DNA from: Janthinobacterium psychrotolerans
GTDB taxonomy: Bacteria; Pseudomonadota; Gammaproteobacteria; Burkholderiales; Burkholderiaceae_D
Assembly: GCF_001677885.1 (NCBI RefSeq)
Contig: NZ_LOCQ01000061.1
Location: forward strand, 372,001 to 436,000
Direction: 5' to 3'
DNA length: 64,000 bases
A program made the translations under genes and the position numbers. Shown here piece after piece: positions 16,635 to 25,961 of this stretch. The notes below the pieces were generated by a model. The model was not told where the DNA came from and did not search any database. It was given only the letters and a program-made list of their open reading frames with translations. Positions within the stretch are counted from its first letter, which is position 1, and each line of letters begins with the position of its first letter.

Positions 16635-17843
16635 TCAGAAATAATACCCCGCCTGCAGGTTGATCCTGCGCGTGTAGCCATCGTGCACGCCGGAGGTCGA
16701 GGCCAGCCCGCCGCCGTCCGGCGACAGGTAGGGGTGGTGCTTGCCCAGCATGAAATCGGCATAGAACACCCATTTGCCGGATGAAAAGCTCAGTCCGCTT
16801 ACATTCTGCACCGAACTTTTATAGTTGCCAACGCGCTTGCGCAGAATGCTGTAGTCGTTGTACAGCTTGAAGCCGCCCAGCGGCCCCAGGGTGCCCGGGA
16901 TGTCGTAGCTGAGGTTGGCGATATAGATGTCGCCTTTGGAGGCCACCGGGTAGGGATAGCCGAAGGCGCCCAGGATGACGAAGCTGTTCGGGTCGAGTCC
17001 GCCATACGTCTGTCCCGCGCCGTGGCTGGTGCCATAGCTGTAGCGCAAGGCTTCGAGCATGACGTTCCACGGACCCATGCCGCCCCGGTAATGCAGCGCC
17101 ACGGCATTGCGGCGGGTGTCGCGTCCTTCGCTGCGGGTCTCATTCCGTATGGTGCCGGTCAGGGCCGACAGCCCCACCTCATGCTGGCCGGTGCTGCCGA
17201 TGTGGGCGACGACCCTGCCGGTGAAGGTATTGCGTTCGTGGTCGCGCTGGCCGGTGGCATACCCTTGCTGGGCGTCATCGGGCACGATATTGTAGGAGTA
17301 GCGATTCGAGGCGCCGGCCGTATTGCCGCCGCCGCCATAGGAGCCGCCGTCGCGCGGGAAAAAGCCCAGCTGCCACTCGACGGGGCCGGGCCGGCTGGCG
17401 TAGGCCAGGCCGAGGTCGTACTTGTCCTCGAAACCGGTATAGAACGCCATCGACTCGTAAAAATTATTGGATGCGAACGGCTGCAGCCCGAACGGGTTTT
17501 TCACCAGGCCCGCTTGCACCGTGCTCTTGTCGGCCAGGCGCATGCCGACCCAGCCGTGATGCAGGAAGTGCTGCCAGTAGCCGCCCTGCCCCTTCGGGTA
17601 GCGGTTGTAGCGGTATTGCGCCGAGCCGAGCAAGGTGCCGTCGTCGTAATTGACGTCCAGCCGCGCCGTGTCCAGGCCGACGAAACCGCTCCGATAGTCG
17701 TCCTGCCAGCTCTTGTAGACATAGTTGAAGCGGATCGCCCCGCCGACGCTCCAGGGCGACTTGGCCACTTCCTCGGCCGCTACGGCGTTACACAGCACGA
17801 TCAATGCTGCCGCCAGGATGGCGCCACGATAGTTTGCAGACAT
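16635..17843 (-). CDS. Outer-membrane porin-like beta-barrel protein
   Basis: This 402-residue protein has a signal peptide (residues 1-23, ending AVAAE) and alternating beta-strand patterns throughout. It ends in the C-terminal strand RINLQAGYYF, and the terminal Phe is the usual outer-membrane signal. YNRYPKGQGGYWQHFLHHGWVGMRLADKSTVQAGLVKNPFG resembles phosphate-selective/OprO-type porins. The solute is unknown. ATG at 17843 with GGGAG upstream is preferred to a TTG at 17849. It lies immediately downstream of the chemoreceptor gene and upstream of the small membrane protein. The three may form a sensing-and-uptake set. Confidence 0.85.
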   Translation of the reverse strand: MSANYRGAILAAALIVLCNAVAAEEVAKSPWSVGGAIRFNYVYKSWQDDYRSGFVGLDTARLDVNYDDGTLLGSAQYRYNRYPKGQGGYWQHFLHHGWVGMRLADKSTVQAGLVKNPFGLQPFASNNFYESMAFYTGFEDKYDLGLAYASRPGPVEWQLGFFPRDGGSYGGGGNTAGASNRYSYNIVPDDAQQGYATGQRDHERNTFTGRVVAHIGSTGQHEVGLSALTGTIRNETRSEGRDTRRNAVALHYRGGMGPWNVMLEALRYSYGTSHGAGQTYGGLDPNSFVILGAFGYPYPVASKGDIYIANLSYDIPGTLGPLGGFKLYNDYSILRKRVGNYKSSVQNVSGLSFSSGKWVFYADFMLGKHHPYLSPDGGGLASTSGVHDGYTRRINLQAGYYF

Positions 17844-17858
17844 GGTCAATCTCCCGTA

Positions 17859-19739
17859 TTAATTGAGGCGCAGCGCATCGCGCGAGCCGGCCTGCGGCGC
17901 ACGCGCCGGCGATGTCAACGCAATGCCTTCCAGCTGCGGCAGCTTGAAGCCTGCCACCACCTCGGCCAGCGCGCTGGCCTGCTGCTGCAGCGACTGCGCG
18001 GCGGCGGCGGCTTGTTCCACCAGGGCGGCATTTTGCTGGGTGTTTTCATCCATTTGCGTCACCGCCGTGCCCACTTCGGTGATACCGCTGCTTTGCTCAT
18101 GGCTGGCGCTGCTGATCTGCCTGACGATGGCCGCCAGCTTGCCGATGCTGTCGACCACTTCCGCCATGGTCACGCCGGCGCTTTCCACCAGCCGGCTGCC
18201 GGCGTCAACCTGGGTCACGGAGTCGCCGATCAGCGCCTTGATCTCCTTGGCCGCTTCGGCCGAACGCCCGGCAAGCGAGCGCACTTCGGTCGCCACGACC
18301 GCAAAGCCGCGGCCCATTTCGCCGGCACGCGCCGCTTCCACGGCGGCATTGAGGGCCAGGATATTGGTCTGGAAGGCGATGCCGTCGATGGTGCTGATGA
18401 TGTCGACGATCTTGCGCGAAGCGGTATTGATGTCGCCCATGGTGCGCACCACCTGCTGCACCACTTCGCCGCCGCGCCCGGCCACCTGAGTGGCGCTGGC
18501 GGCCAGTTCGTTGGCCTGCAGGGCGTTTTCCGCGTTCTGCTGGACCGTGGCCATCAGTTGCTCCATGGCGGCCGAGGTTTCTTCCAGCGCGCTCGCTTGC
18601 GACTCGGTGCGCGTCGACAGGTCACTGTTGCCGGAAGCGATCTCGCCCGAGGCGGTGCGCACCGTATCGGACGCAACACGGATTTGCAGCAGCACGGCGG
18701 CGATCTTGTCGGCGAAACGGTTGAAGGCGCTGGCAATTTGCGTCAGCTCGTCGCGGCCGGACGCATCCATGCGCCGCGTCAGGTCGCCCTCGCCGGAAGC
18801 GATGTCTTCCAGCGCATCGCGCACCAGCAGCATGCGGCGCAGCTGGCGGCTGACGAACACCGACATCAGGCCGCCGGCGGCCAGCAGGCACAGCACGGTG
18901 ATCAGGACCGTCACGCGCAGCATCGCCGTCAGGGACGCGGTAGCGAGGTCGCGGTCGACCGCCGTCAGCAATATCCATGGCGTCCCCTCGACTTTGGCGG
19001 CATACACCATCTGCTGGGCGCCATCGATCATCACTTCGGCGTGCTCATTGCCCGCGACCAGGCGCGCCAGCAGCGCGGCATCGAGGCCGGCCGCCAGGTC
19101 GCTGACGGGCTTGAGCGTCAGCTCCTTGCGCGCATGCGCCAGGATGGTGTTGTTGGTGCCATCGACCAGCAAGGCAAAACTCTTTTCGGTCGGGTGGATG
19201 GCGTTGACTTTCCTGACGACCGAGGTCAGCTTCGCGTCGGCACTGACCACGCCAGCGAGCGCACCGCCGGCCTGCGCGAAAACCGGTTCCACGAAGCTGA
19301 CGTACAGTTCGCCGGTACCGGCGTCGGCATAAGGAGACGTGATGGCGGGACCACCGGTCGACGCGGCCAGCTTGTACCAGGGGCGTGTGGTGCCGTCGAA
19401 GTCCGGCGGCACCGTCCAGCCGCTGTAGACGGCGCGCTTGTCGCTCAAGGCAAAGCCGACCGAATCCATGGCGCCCGCCTGGCGCGCCGTATCGAGCGCC
19501 GGTTGCGGGTCGGCCTGGGCCACCGCCACCTTCAAGGAGCTCGCAATGCGCTGCTTGTCCTGCACCCAGTCGGTCAGCTCGCGCGCATACTGGCGCGTGA
19601 CATCGCCGATCTGCTTGTCCAGCGAGGTGAGCACATTGGCACGCACGGTGACAAAGGTCACGGCCGAGAGGAGTACCAGCGCCACCGCGACGATGGCAAT
19701 GGCGATGGCGATCAGGCGCGCACGCAGGGTGTGGAACAT
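17859..19739 (-). CDS. Methyl-accepting chemotaxis protein with dCache sensor
   Basis: This 626-residue inner-membrane chemoreceptor has a first membrane helix at residues 5-30 and a periplasmic dCache domain at about 31-270; TRPWYKLAA matches the usual dCache ligand-pocket motif. A second helix covers about 275-300, and HAMP covers about 300-355. The cytoplasmic signalling hairpin contains the conserved tip [42 protein letters not shown]. It ends in SRDALRLN without a CheR-tethering pentapeptide. The start is ATG at 19739 with GGAG upstream. The ligand is unknown; dCache receptors often bind amino acids, amines or organic acids. The porin gene follows after 15 nt. Confidence 0.95.
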   Translation of the reverse strand: MFHTLRARLIAIAIAIVAVALVLLSAVTFVTVRANVLTSLDKQIGDVTRQYARELTDWVQDKQRIASSLKVAVAQADPQPALDTARQAGAMDSVGFALSDKRAVYSGWTVPPDFDGTTRPWYKLAASTGGPAITSPYADAGTGELYVSFVEPVFAQAGGALAGVVSADAKLTSVVRKVNAIHPTEKSFALLVDGTNNTILAHARKELTLKPVSDLAAGLDAALLARLVAGNEHAEVMIDGAQQMVYAAKVEGTPWILLTAVDRDLATASLTAMLRVTVLITVLCLLAAGGLMSVFVSRQLRRMLLVRDALEDIASGEGDLTRRMDASGRDELTQIASAFNRFADKIAAVLLQIRVASDTVRTASGEIASGNSDLSTRTESQASALEETSAAMEQLMATVQQNAENALQANELAASATQVAGRGGEVVQQVVRTMGDINTASRKIVDIISTIDGIAFQTNILALNAAVEAARAGEMGRGFAVVATEVRSLAGRSAEAAKEIKALIGDSVTQVDAGSRLVESAGVTMAEVVDSIGKLAAIVRQISSASHEQSSGITEVGTAVTQMDENTQQNAALVEQAAAAAQSLQQQASALAEVVAGFKLPQLEGIALTSPARAPQAGSRDALRLN

Positions 19740-19984
19740 GGCAACTCCAGAAGGGGAAAGGGGCGCAGCCGGCAGCAAAAGTCCACGCGCTCGTGCGAAC
19801 ACGACGCCAGGATGGCGCCATGCCTGGCCGCAAGTACAGTAAAACTCAGGGCGGCATCTTGCGTCAAGACAACTATTGTCATTGATGGCAGCAATGGCAA
19901 GAGTGTGGTAAAACTGCAAATTCACAGCCTGCCGAGCTTGCCAGGTTGTGGACATTCAGTTGTCTTCCCAAGCTAGAGCAATTC

Positions 19985-21238
19985 CTAAGCTGCCGGCACC
20001 TTGTACCCATCCGTCAAGGTCTTCAAAAACACGATCACGTCCGCGATTTCCTTCTCGTTCAGAGCCGGCGCCTGGCCCTTTTGCCGGTCGAATGGCGCTT
20101 CGACATTGACGTTCGCCTCCATGCCCGGCGGCAGGTCGTCGTACTTGTGCACACTGCCGTCCGGGTTCTTCGGATACCATTTTTGCGGCGCCGTGTCGCG
20201 CTGCACGTAGAAGCGCATCACCTGCTCCAGGCTGGTGAAACTGCCGTTGTGGAAGAAGCTCTGGCGCAGCGCCACGTTGCGCAGGGAAGGCGTCTTGAAG
20301 CGGCCGCAATATTCCTGGTGGTCTTTCAGATCGGTGCGGGCGGGGCCGCACAGGCCCAGGTCAAAATAATGCGGATCGGCGTTGACGGGCAGCTTGTTAT
20401 TGCGCGGCACGCCGATATTGATCAGGCCGTAGTCGGTAAATTGCGGGAAAGCGCCGCCGGCGGCGACCTGGCTGATATGGCAGGAGGCGCAGTTGCCCTT
20501 GTTTTCATCGTTGAACAATGCCAGGCCGCGCAGCTCCTGCGGGTTCAATGGCACCTGCTTGCGCAGGTAAGCGTCGTACTTGCTGGTGTAGGGGTAAAAG
20601 TCGGCCGGGCTTTCCTGAAACACTTCCAGTGACATCAGGGCCCAGCGCAAGGCCTGCTCGGGCTGCTCGAATATCTGCTCGCCATACACCTTGCGAAACT
20701 GCGCCGCCAGCGGGCCATGGCGCAGTTTGTCGACCACGGCGGCGCCGTCAACGTTGCCCATCTCAAGTGGCGACAGCAGCGGCGTCAGCGCCTGCTCGTG
20801 GCCGGACTGGGCACGGCCGTCCCAGTTGCGCCCGCCGGTTGGCCCCGCGTCGATGCTGTCGTCGCCATCGTCGTCATGGTAGTGCTCGGTAAACGCCGGC
20901 GTGTTCTGCATATAGCGCAGCGACGGCGCGGCGCGGGTGCCGGCGTCTTTCAGTTCGGGGCCACCGAGCTGCACCGCCAGAGCGTTCGGCGGGCCAAAGG
21001 CGTGGTCGGGGCTGTGGCAGCTGGCGCACGACAGCTTGCCCGATATCGACAGGCTGGGCTCGAAAAACATGGCGCGGCCCATGGCTGTCATGTCCGCCAC
21101 CGACGGTTGATGCGGCGCGGCAGCATAGGCGGCATGCAGATAGGCCGGTGCGGCGGCAGCGGCGGCGGCGGGTTGGGCGACTTGCTGCGGCTGGCAGGCG
21201 GCCAGCAGCAATAACAGGAACGGCGTGAACTTCATCAT
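19985..21238 (-). CDS. Di-haem cytochrome c peroxidase / MauG-family protein
   Basis: This 417-residue periplasmic protein has a signal peptide containing a possible lipobox (LLLLAAC, Cys15) and two haem c sites: CASCH near residue 76 and CASCH near residue 254. MFFEPSLSISGKLSCASCHSPDHAFG and TDYGLINIGVPRN fit the bacterial CcpA/MauG superfamily. It reduces hydrogen peroxide or oxidises an unknown partner. It is divergent from the phosphoesterase gene over about 184 nt that hold a perfect ATGTCA-N6-TGACAT inverted repeat. The gene start has two adjacent ATGs, 21238 and 21235. Confidence 0.9.
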   Translation of the reverse strand: MMKFTPFLLLLLAACQPQQVAQPAAAAAAAPAYLHAAYAAAPHQPSVADMTAMGRAMFFEPSLSISGKLSCASCHSPDHAFGPPNALAVQLGGPELKDAGTRAAPSLRYMQNTPAFTEHYHDDDGDDSIDAGPTGGRNWDGRAQSGHEQALTPLLSPLEMGNVDGAAVVDKLRHGPLAAQFRKVYGEQIFEQPEQALRWALMSLEVFQESPADFYPYTSKYDAYLRKQVPLNPQELRGLALFNDENKGNCASCHISQVAAGGAFPQFTDYGLINIGVPRNNKLPVNADPHYFDLGLCGPARTDLKDHQEYCGRFKTPSLRNVALRQSFFHNGSFTSLEQVMRFYVQRDTAPQKWYPKNPDGSVHKYDDLPPGMEANVNVEAPFDRQKGQAPALNEKEIADVIVFLKTLTDGYKVPAA

Positions 21239-21365
21239 GGCGGCAATCGGACAGCTGTGAACATGGTCGGGCAGCGTAGCAACGCCATATGACCGCTGCG
21301 TGACAAACCGGGTGCAAAAGCCGCCGCAACATTACGGCATGTATCGCATGTAACGAAACATGGAC

Positions 21366-21383
21366 ATGTCACGCAGCTGACAT
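21366..21383. promoter_or_regulatory. Inverted repeat ATGTCA-N6-TGACAT between divergent genes
   Basis: A perfect 6-bp inverted repeat with spacer CGCAGC lies 40 nt upstream of the phosphoesterase start and between two divergent genes. It may be an operator for one or both. It has part of a Pho-box look (TGACAT) but not the direct-repeat spacing. Confidence 0.45.
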
Positions 21384-21422
21384 ATTGCCTGCCTAGCATC
21401 CGTGCTTTTCCACCCATAAGGC

Positions 21423-23576
21423 ATGAGCATGAAACCGCACGCACGACCCGCATTACGCCCGCTACGATTACGCCCCCTCCCCGTATTGCTGGCCCTTGGC
21501 CTGGGCGCCGGCCTGGTGGCCTGCGGCAGCAATTACGCCCTGGCCCCGACCACCAGGGGCCAGGTGATCGGCAGCTACTACGAGAACGCCCAGGTCTGCA
21601 TGGAAAGCACGACGGCCAAGCTGACCTGCGCCAGCGATTCGGCGCCGGTGCGCACGGCCGCCGACGGCAGCTACACGGTGGAAGGCGAAGGCGCGGTGCT
21701 GGTGACGGTCGGCACCGATGCGATCCGCCACGAGGTGGTCGGCGACGCCGGCACCAAGGTCACGCAAAAGCTGCTGCTGCGCGCGCCGGCCGGCCATGCG
21801 GCGTTTGTCAGTGCGCTGTCGACCGAACTGGTGCAGGTGATGGATGGCAATGGCGGCGACTTTGCCGGCGCCAGCAGCAAACTGGCGGCGCGCATCGGCG
21901 TGTCGGAAGCGGCCCTGGCCGCGGACTTCAACAAGGCCAGCGGCGACGACCTGGCGAAACTGAAAGCGGAAAACAGCAGCGTCACGGCGGTCATCGCCGG
22001 CGCCAGCGCGCAGGCGGCGCCGGCCGATGCGCTGGCCGCGCTCAACAGCGGCCTGGCGCTCAACAATATCCAGACCATCGTCGTGATCTACGCGGAAAAC
22101 CGCGGCTTCGACAATCTGTACGGCCTGTTCCCGGGCGCCAATGGCGTGCCCGGCGTGAATCCGACCTCGACGGCCAGCTATGTGCCGCAAAAGGATATCG
22201 ACGGCAGCGTCTTGCCGGTGTTGCCGCCGACCTGGGGCGGCATGACGGCCGCCGGCCAGAGCACGGTGGTGACGCAGGCGCAATCGGCCAACCTGCCCAA
22301 CAAGCCGTTCCAGATCGACGACGCCAACAGCCCGATCAGCCTGCCGCAATCGGTGGTCACGCGCGACCTGGTGCACCGTTTTTATAACAACCAGATGCAG
22401 ATCAACGGCGGCGCCAACGACAAGTTCGCAGCCTATTCCGACGCCGGCGGCCTGTCGATGGGCTACTACGACGGCAGCAAGATGAAGCTGTGGGATATCG
22501 CGAAACAGTATGCGCTGGCCGACAACCTGTTCATCGGCGCCTTTGGCGGCTCGTTCCTGACGCACCAGTACCTGATCTGCGCGTGCGCGCCGACCTATCC
22601 GAACGCCGACACCTCGGTGGCCAAGGGCTCGATCTCGAAGATCGACGTCGACGCCAAGGGCAATTTCGTGCGCCTGACGCCGGCGGCCACGTCGCCAGCC
22701 ACGGTACTCAATGGCGCGCCCGTGTACGCCAACGACAGCACCCTGACGCCGGCCGACAGCAGCGGCATGTTCTATGCCGTCAACACCATGCAGCCGGCCT
22801 TCCAGCCGAGCAGCAACGCGCCGGCCAGCAATGACAGCAGCAAGCTGTACGCCGACACCGGCAAAGCCAATACCTTGCCGCAACAGACGCAGACCAATAT
22901 CGGCGACCTGCTCTCTGGCAAGAACATCGACTGGGCCTGGTATGCGGGTGCCTGGAAAGACACCACGGCGCTGGCCACGGCCAGCGCGCGCGGCGGCAGT
23001 TTCCCGAGCCCGCCGAACTTCCAGTTCCATCACCAGCCGTTCAATTACTTTGCCAGCATGGACCCGGTCAAGGCGCCGGCCTACCGCGCGGCGCACCTGC
23101 GCGACTTCGACAGCCAGTTCATGACGGACGCGGCGGCCGGCAAGCTGCCGCCGGTGACGTTCTACAAGCCACAGGGCAACCTGAACCAGCACGCCGGCTA
23201 CGCCAGCGTGGCCGATGGCGACGCGCATATCGCCAGCGTGATCGCCCAGCTGAAACAGAGTCCGCAGTGGAAGAACATGCTGGTGATCGTCACCTACGAC
23301 GAAAACGGCGGTTTTTATGACCACGCCGCGCCCCCGAAGGGCGACCGCTGGGGTCCCGGCACGCGCGTGCCGACGATCCTGGTGTCGCCGTATGTGAAGA
23401 AGGGCCTGGTCGACCATACGCAATACGACTCGGCCTCGATCCTGCGCGCGATTACCCGCCGTTTCTCGCTGCCGGTACTCGACGGTTTGACCACGCGCGA
23501 CAAGGCGCTGGTGGCCAACGGCGGCAAGCCGATGGGCGACTTCAGCGCGGCGCTGGCGCTGCTGCCGCAAGAGTAA
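21423..23576 (+). CDS. Lipoprotein phosphoesterase of the AcpA/phospholipase C family
   Basis: This 717-residue exported protein has lipobox LVAC (Cys34), so it should be lipid-anchored. Residues 35-215 form an extra N-terminal region including a Cna/carboxypeptidase-like strand pattern (GSYTVEGEGAVLVTV). The phosphoesterase domain starts at NIQTIVVIYAENRGFDNLYG and includes QINGGANDKFAAY, GAFGGSFLTHQYLICACAP and the metal-site region VTYDENGGFYDHAAPPKGDRWGPGTRVP. The family hydrolyses phosphomonoesters or phosphodiesters outside the cell; the exact substrate is unknown. AAGG precedes the ATG at 21423. The divergent di-haem peroxidase gene is its neighbour. Confidence 0.9.
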   Translation: MSMKPHARPALRPLRLRPLPVLLALGLGAGLVACGSNYALAPTTRGQVIGSYYENAQVCMESTTAKLTCASDSAPVRTAADGSYTVEGEGAVLVTVGTDAIRHEVVGDAGTKVTQKLLLRAPAGHAAFVSALSTELVQVMDGNGGDFAGASSKLAARIGVSEAALAADFNKASGDDLAKLKAENSSVTAVIAGASAQAAPADALAALNSGLALNNIQTIVVIYAENRGFDNLYGLFPGANGVPGVNPTSTASYVPQKDIDGSVLPVLPPTWGGMTAAGQSTVVTQAQSANLPNKPFQIDDANSPISLPQSVVTRDLVHRFYNNQMQINGGANDKFAAYSDAGGLSMGYYDGSKMKLWDIAKQYALADNLFIGAFGGSFLTHQYLICACAPTYPNADTSVAKGSISKIDVDAKGNFVRLTPAATSPATVLNGAPVYANDSTLTPADSSGMFYAVNTMQPAFQPSSNAPASNDSSKLYADTGKANTLPQQTQTNIGDLLSGKNIDWAWYAGAWKDTTALATASARGGSFPSPPNFQFHHQPFNYFASMDPVKAPAYRAAHLRDFDSQFMTDAAAGKLPPVTFYKPQGNLNQHAGYASVADGDAHIASVIAQLKQSPQWKNMLVIVTYDENGGFYDHAAPPKGDRWGPGTRVPTILVSPYVKKGLVDHTQYDSASILRAITRRFSLPVLDGLTTRDKALVANGGKPMGDFSAALALLPQE

Positions 23577-23579
23577 GCC

Positions 23580-23873
23580 TTATCGGCTGTCGAGCCAATC
23601 CTGCCCGCCTGCCGCCAGCGCGGCGGCAATCACCTGGTCGGGCAGGCTGTAGACGGTGGCCCAGCTGGCGCGGCCGTCTGCCGTGTTGGCCGGAAAGCTG
23701 TGCGTCTCGATCGGCCAGTGGTATTTGCGTTTCAGCGCCTTGACGATGGCGGCCAGCGAGACGCGCCCCTGCAGCGGTTCGGCGCCGGCCTGGTCGCGGT
23801 TCGACAGCAGCACGGCCAGGACCTGGCCGCGGCCCGTGCGCAGGCCGGGATAGGTGGGGGTTTTGTTTGCCAT
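23580..23873 (-). CDS. Small hypothetical protein, possibly winged-helix
   Basis: This is a 97-residue protein I cannot name. LQGRVSLAAIVKALKRKYHWPIETHSFPANTADGRASWATVYSLP resembles the winged-helix fold found in small phage-type or regulatory proteins, with a recognition-helix region and a short wing. The N-terminus LRTGRGQVLAVLLSNRD is basic then helical. It sits alone between the phosphoesterase gene (convergent, 3 nt apart) and the divergent PEP-CTERM gene. The function is not assigned. Confidence 0.6.
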   Translation of the reverse strand: MANKTPTYPGLRTGRGQVLAVLLSNRDQAGAEPLQGRVSLAAIVKALKRKYHWPIETHSFPANTADGRASWATVYSLPDQVIAAALAAGGQDWLDSR

Positions 23874-23967
23874 CAGCTATTTTCACACAGTGTCGGTGTT
23901 TCTTACAGTCAGCTCAATCCCCTCCAGTTCGCTTTATACAAGTCGTTGATTCGACTTGGCTTTTTTG

Positions 23968-23986
23968 TTTGGCACGCAAGCTGCTT
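23968..23986 (+). promoter_or_regulatory. Sigma-54-type promoter for the PEP-CTERM gene
   Basis: TTTGGCACGCAAGCTGCTT matches the -24/-12 consensus TGGCACG-N4-TTGCW with one mismatch (C for the first T of TTGC) and exact GG-to-GC spacing. The start codon lies 76 nt downstream. PEP-CTERM genes are known to depend on RpoN with the PrsK/PrsR two-component system in some proteobacteria. Confidence 0.7.
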
Positions 23987-24061
23987 ATCAAGGTCGACCA
24001 CGGCACCCGGAAGGCTCTTCCGGATGTCACCGACCAACCTGACCATGATAACGAGGCTGCG

Positions 24062-25039
24062 ATGAACGTCGATCACCCACGAAGCAAGACCCTCTGCCTG
24101 TTCGGCGCGCTGGCTGCGGCAGGACTGCTGGCCACCAGCCAGGCGCAGGCCGGCGCCTACGGCCTGGCCGTCAATGACGTCAATAATTTTCGCATCACCA
24201 CCAGCGCCGGCACCCTGGCGCTGACGCGCGCCAACCGCAACGCCAGCGACAGCACGTATTTTGAAAACGCGGCCGCCGTCAATCCGCGCGCCGTCAATAC
24301 GGGCCCTGCCGCCAACGCCGACGTGCCGCAGGTGTGCGCCGGCGGCGGTTGCGCCGGCCTGCCGCAGAACAATTATGCGCCCAGCACGGTGCTGGAATTT
24401 GCGCGTGGCGACGCGCATTCCTTCGGCAATATGCTGACCGCCGCCGGCGCCACCATGCGCGCCGTGTCGGAAGCGCAGCGCGACACGGTGGGCGCCGCCT
24501 CGTCGACGGCCGGCGATACCTTGACCGGTTCGGTCAACCTGACCTTGTCCAGCGCCGGCTTCATCACCTTCAGCTTCCTGGCGCGGCGCGACCTGCGCAG
24601 CAGCGTCACCGGCCTGGGCGACAAGTCGAATGTGTCGATCATGGATATTTTCAGCATTTCCTGCAGTGCCGCCAGCCCGGCCGGCTGCGCGCCGCGCGCC
24701 AATGCCGACGGCATCGTGTTCCAGTTCGCCCCCGATGGCGACGCCGCCAATGGCAGCGACGTCAACGGCAACCACGGCGCCGGCAGCCTCGATCCATTCA
24801 GCCTGAACATCACGGCCGGCACCAACGAGCCCGGCACCGCGCGCGCGATCACCAACAACTTTGCGCTGTTTTCGCTGACCTCGAATTTTGCCCTGCCGGC
24901 CGGCAGCTACACGCTGAACTTTTCCAAGTCGACCCGCACCGATATCGTGGTGATCCAGCAGGTGCCCGAACCGGCGACCCTGCTGCTGCTGGGCATCGGC
25001 CTGGCCGCGCTGGCGACCACGCGCCGCCGCCAGGTGTAG
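24062..25039 (+). CDS. PEP-CTERM exosortase-sorted secreted protein
   Basis: This 325-residue protein has a signal peptide (residues 1-31, ending AQAGA), a mostly beta-rich Ala/Asn/Ser-rich body and a C-terminal sorting signal: VPEPATLLLLGIGLAALATTRRRQV. That is PEP, a hydrophobic stretch, then arginines. Such proteins are cut by exosortase (EpsH/XrtA) and placed in the extracellular or envelope matrix. Two cysteine pairs appear in CAGGGCAG and SCSAASPAGC. The exosortase gene is not in the window. ATG 24062 with GAGG is chosen; the upstream frame is leader DNA that contains the sigma-54-type promoter. The specific role is unknown. Confidence 0.9.
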   Translation: MNVDHPRSKTLCLFGALAAAGLLATSQAQAGAYGLAVNDVNNFRITTSAGTLALTRANRNASDSTYFENAAAVNPRAVNTGPAANADVPQVCAGGGCAGLPQNNYAPSTVLEFARGDAHSFGNMLTAAGATMRAVSEAQRDTVGAASSTAGDTLTGSVNLTLSSAGFITFSFLARRDLRSSVTGLGDKSNVSIMDIFSISCSAASPAGCAPRANADGIVFQFAPDGDAANGSDVNGNHGAGSLDPFSLNITAGTNEPGTARAITNNFALFSLTSNFALPAGSYTLNFSKSTRTDIVVIQQVPEPATLLLLGIGLAALATTRRRQV

Positions 25040-25043
25040 CGCC

Positions 25044-25952
25044 CTATCCGAGACGCGCCAGCGCCTGGCGCGCCAGTTCCAGCTGCTGCACATAGTAGCG
25101 GTGCAGCACGGCCGGATCGAGATCGCGGCCCAGGACCAGCCGCAGTTCGCTGGCGGGGCAGTCGGCGGCAACCACCTCGATATGAATGCCCAGTTGACGC
25201 GCCAGCCGGCGCGCCGCCTGGCGCTGCGCCGGCCGGTATTCGACGCGCGTGCGCGCCACCCGAAACGACGCGGCGTTTCCCGTTCGCACCACCTGCAAGG
25301 CGCCGCCGGCCAGGCTGCGCGCCAGCGCCGCCGCCATGCCCGGCTTGCCATTTCCATTGAGAATTTCCAGCCGCGGCCGCGGCGCCTCTGGTACGCTTGC
25401 CGCCACGCGCTGCAGGCGCGCCATGCCGGCGCTTTGCGTGATCTCGATGCGGTCCATCGCCGCCGGGGCGGCCACTGGCGGCGCCAGCGGCAAAGCCTCG
25501 GCCGGCCGCACCCTGCTCGTCTGCAAACCTTGCGCCTGCGCCAGCATATGCGCCGCCCGCTCCGGCTGGCCCAGCCTGGCCAGCACCTGCGACAGGCGCT
25601 GCCACGACAGCGCATGGAGCGGGTCGAGCAGGCAGGCTTGTTCCAGCGCCGGCAGGGCGTCGGCGTCGCGCCCGGCCAGCATATAAGCATGGCCCAGGTT
25701 GCGAAACAGATAGGCCTGGCCCGGTTCCTGCGGCACGCCGTGGGCCAGCAGCGTTTCCCAGATGGCGATGGCCTGCCGCACCTCGCCACGCTGCGCATGC
25801 AGCACGGCCTGGCCATTGCGCGAGGCAACATCAAACGGGACCGTCCCGGGCGCGGTCACGGAACCGGGACCGGGACCGGGACCGGGGCTGGCGCAGGCGC
25901 CCAGCAGCAGGCAAGCGCCGGCAACGGCCAGGCGCGGCAGGGTAAGTGTCAT
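25044..25952 (-). CDS. tadD: TadD-like TPR lipoprotein with LytR C-terminal domain
   Basis: This 302-residue protein has lipobox LLGAC (Cys19), a Gly/Pro/Ser linker, tetratricopeptide repeats at about residues 45-145 (AYLFRNLGHAYMLAGRDADALPALEQACLLDP) and a C-terminal LytR_C domain (about 195-280: RLEILNGNGKPGMAAALARSL...VVAADCPASELRLVLGRDL). TadD is a lipoprotein needed for Flp pilus assembly, probably for secretin placement. The LytR_C domain often appears in cell-wall proteins. It is the last gene of the Tad locus, 9 nt after tadC. Confidence 0.85.
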   Translation of the reverse strand: MTLTLPRLAVAGACLLLGACASPGPGPGPGSVTAPGTVPFDVASRNGQAVLHAQRGEVRQAIAIWETLLAHGVPQEPGQAYLFRNLGHAYMLAGRDADALPALEQACLLDPLHALSWQRLSQVLARLGQPERAAHMLAQAQGLQTSRVRPAEALPLAPPVAAPAAMDRIEITQSAGMARLQRVAASVPEAPRPRLEILNGNGKPGMAAALARSLAGGALQVVRTGNAASFRVARTRVEYRPAQRQAARRLARQLGIHIEVVAADCPASELRLVLGRDLDPAVLHRYYVQQLELARQALARLG

Positions 25953-25961
25953 AGGACTCCT

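Noticed and set aside
17022..19976. Very long plus-strand frame of 984 codons opposite the chemoreceptor
   Set aside because: The minus strand encodes a clear chemoreceptor and porin; the opposite frame is Ala/Gly/His/Arg-rich, typical of GC-rich antisense frames.
21366..21383. Pho box before the phosphoesterase
   Set aside because: TGACAT is present but as an inverted repeat; the direct 11-nt spacing of PhoB sites is missing.
21468..23570. 700-codon minus-strand frame opposite the phosphoesterase
   Set aside because: Composition is Arg/His/Val-rich and the plus strand carries a signal peptide, lipobox and phosphoesterase motifs.
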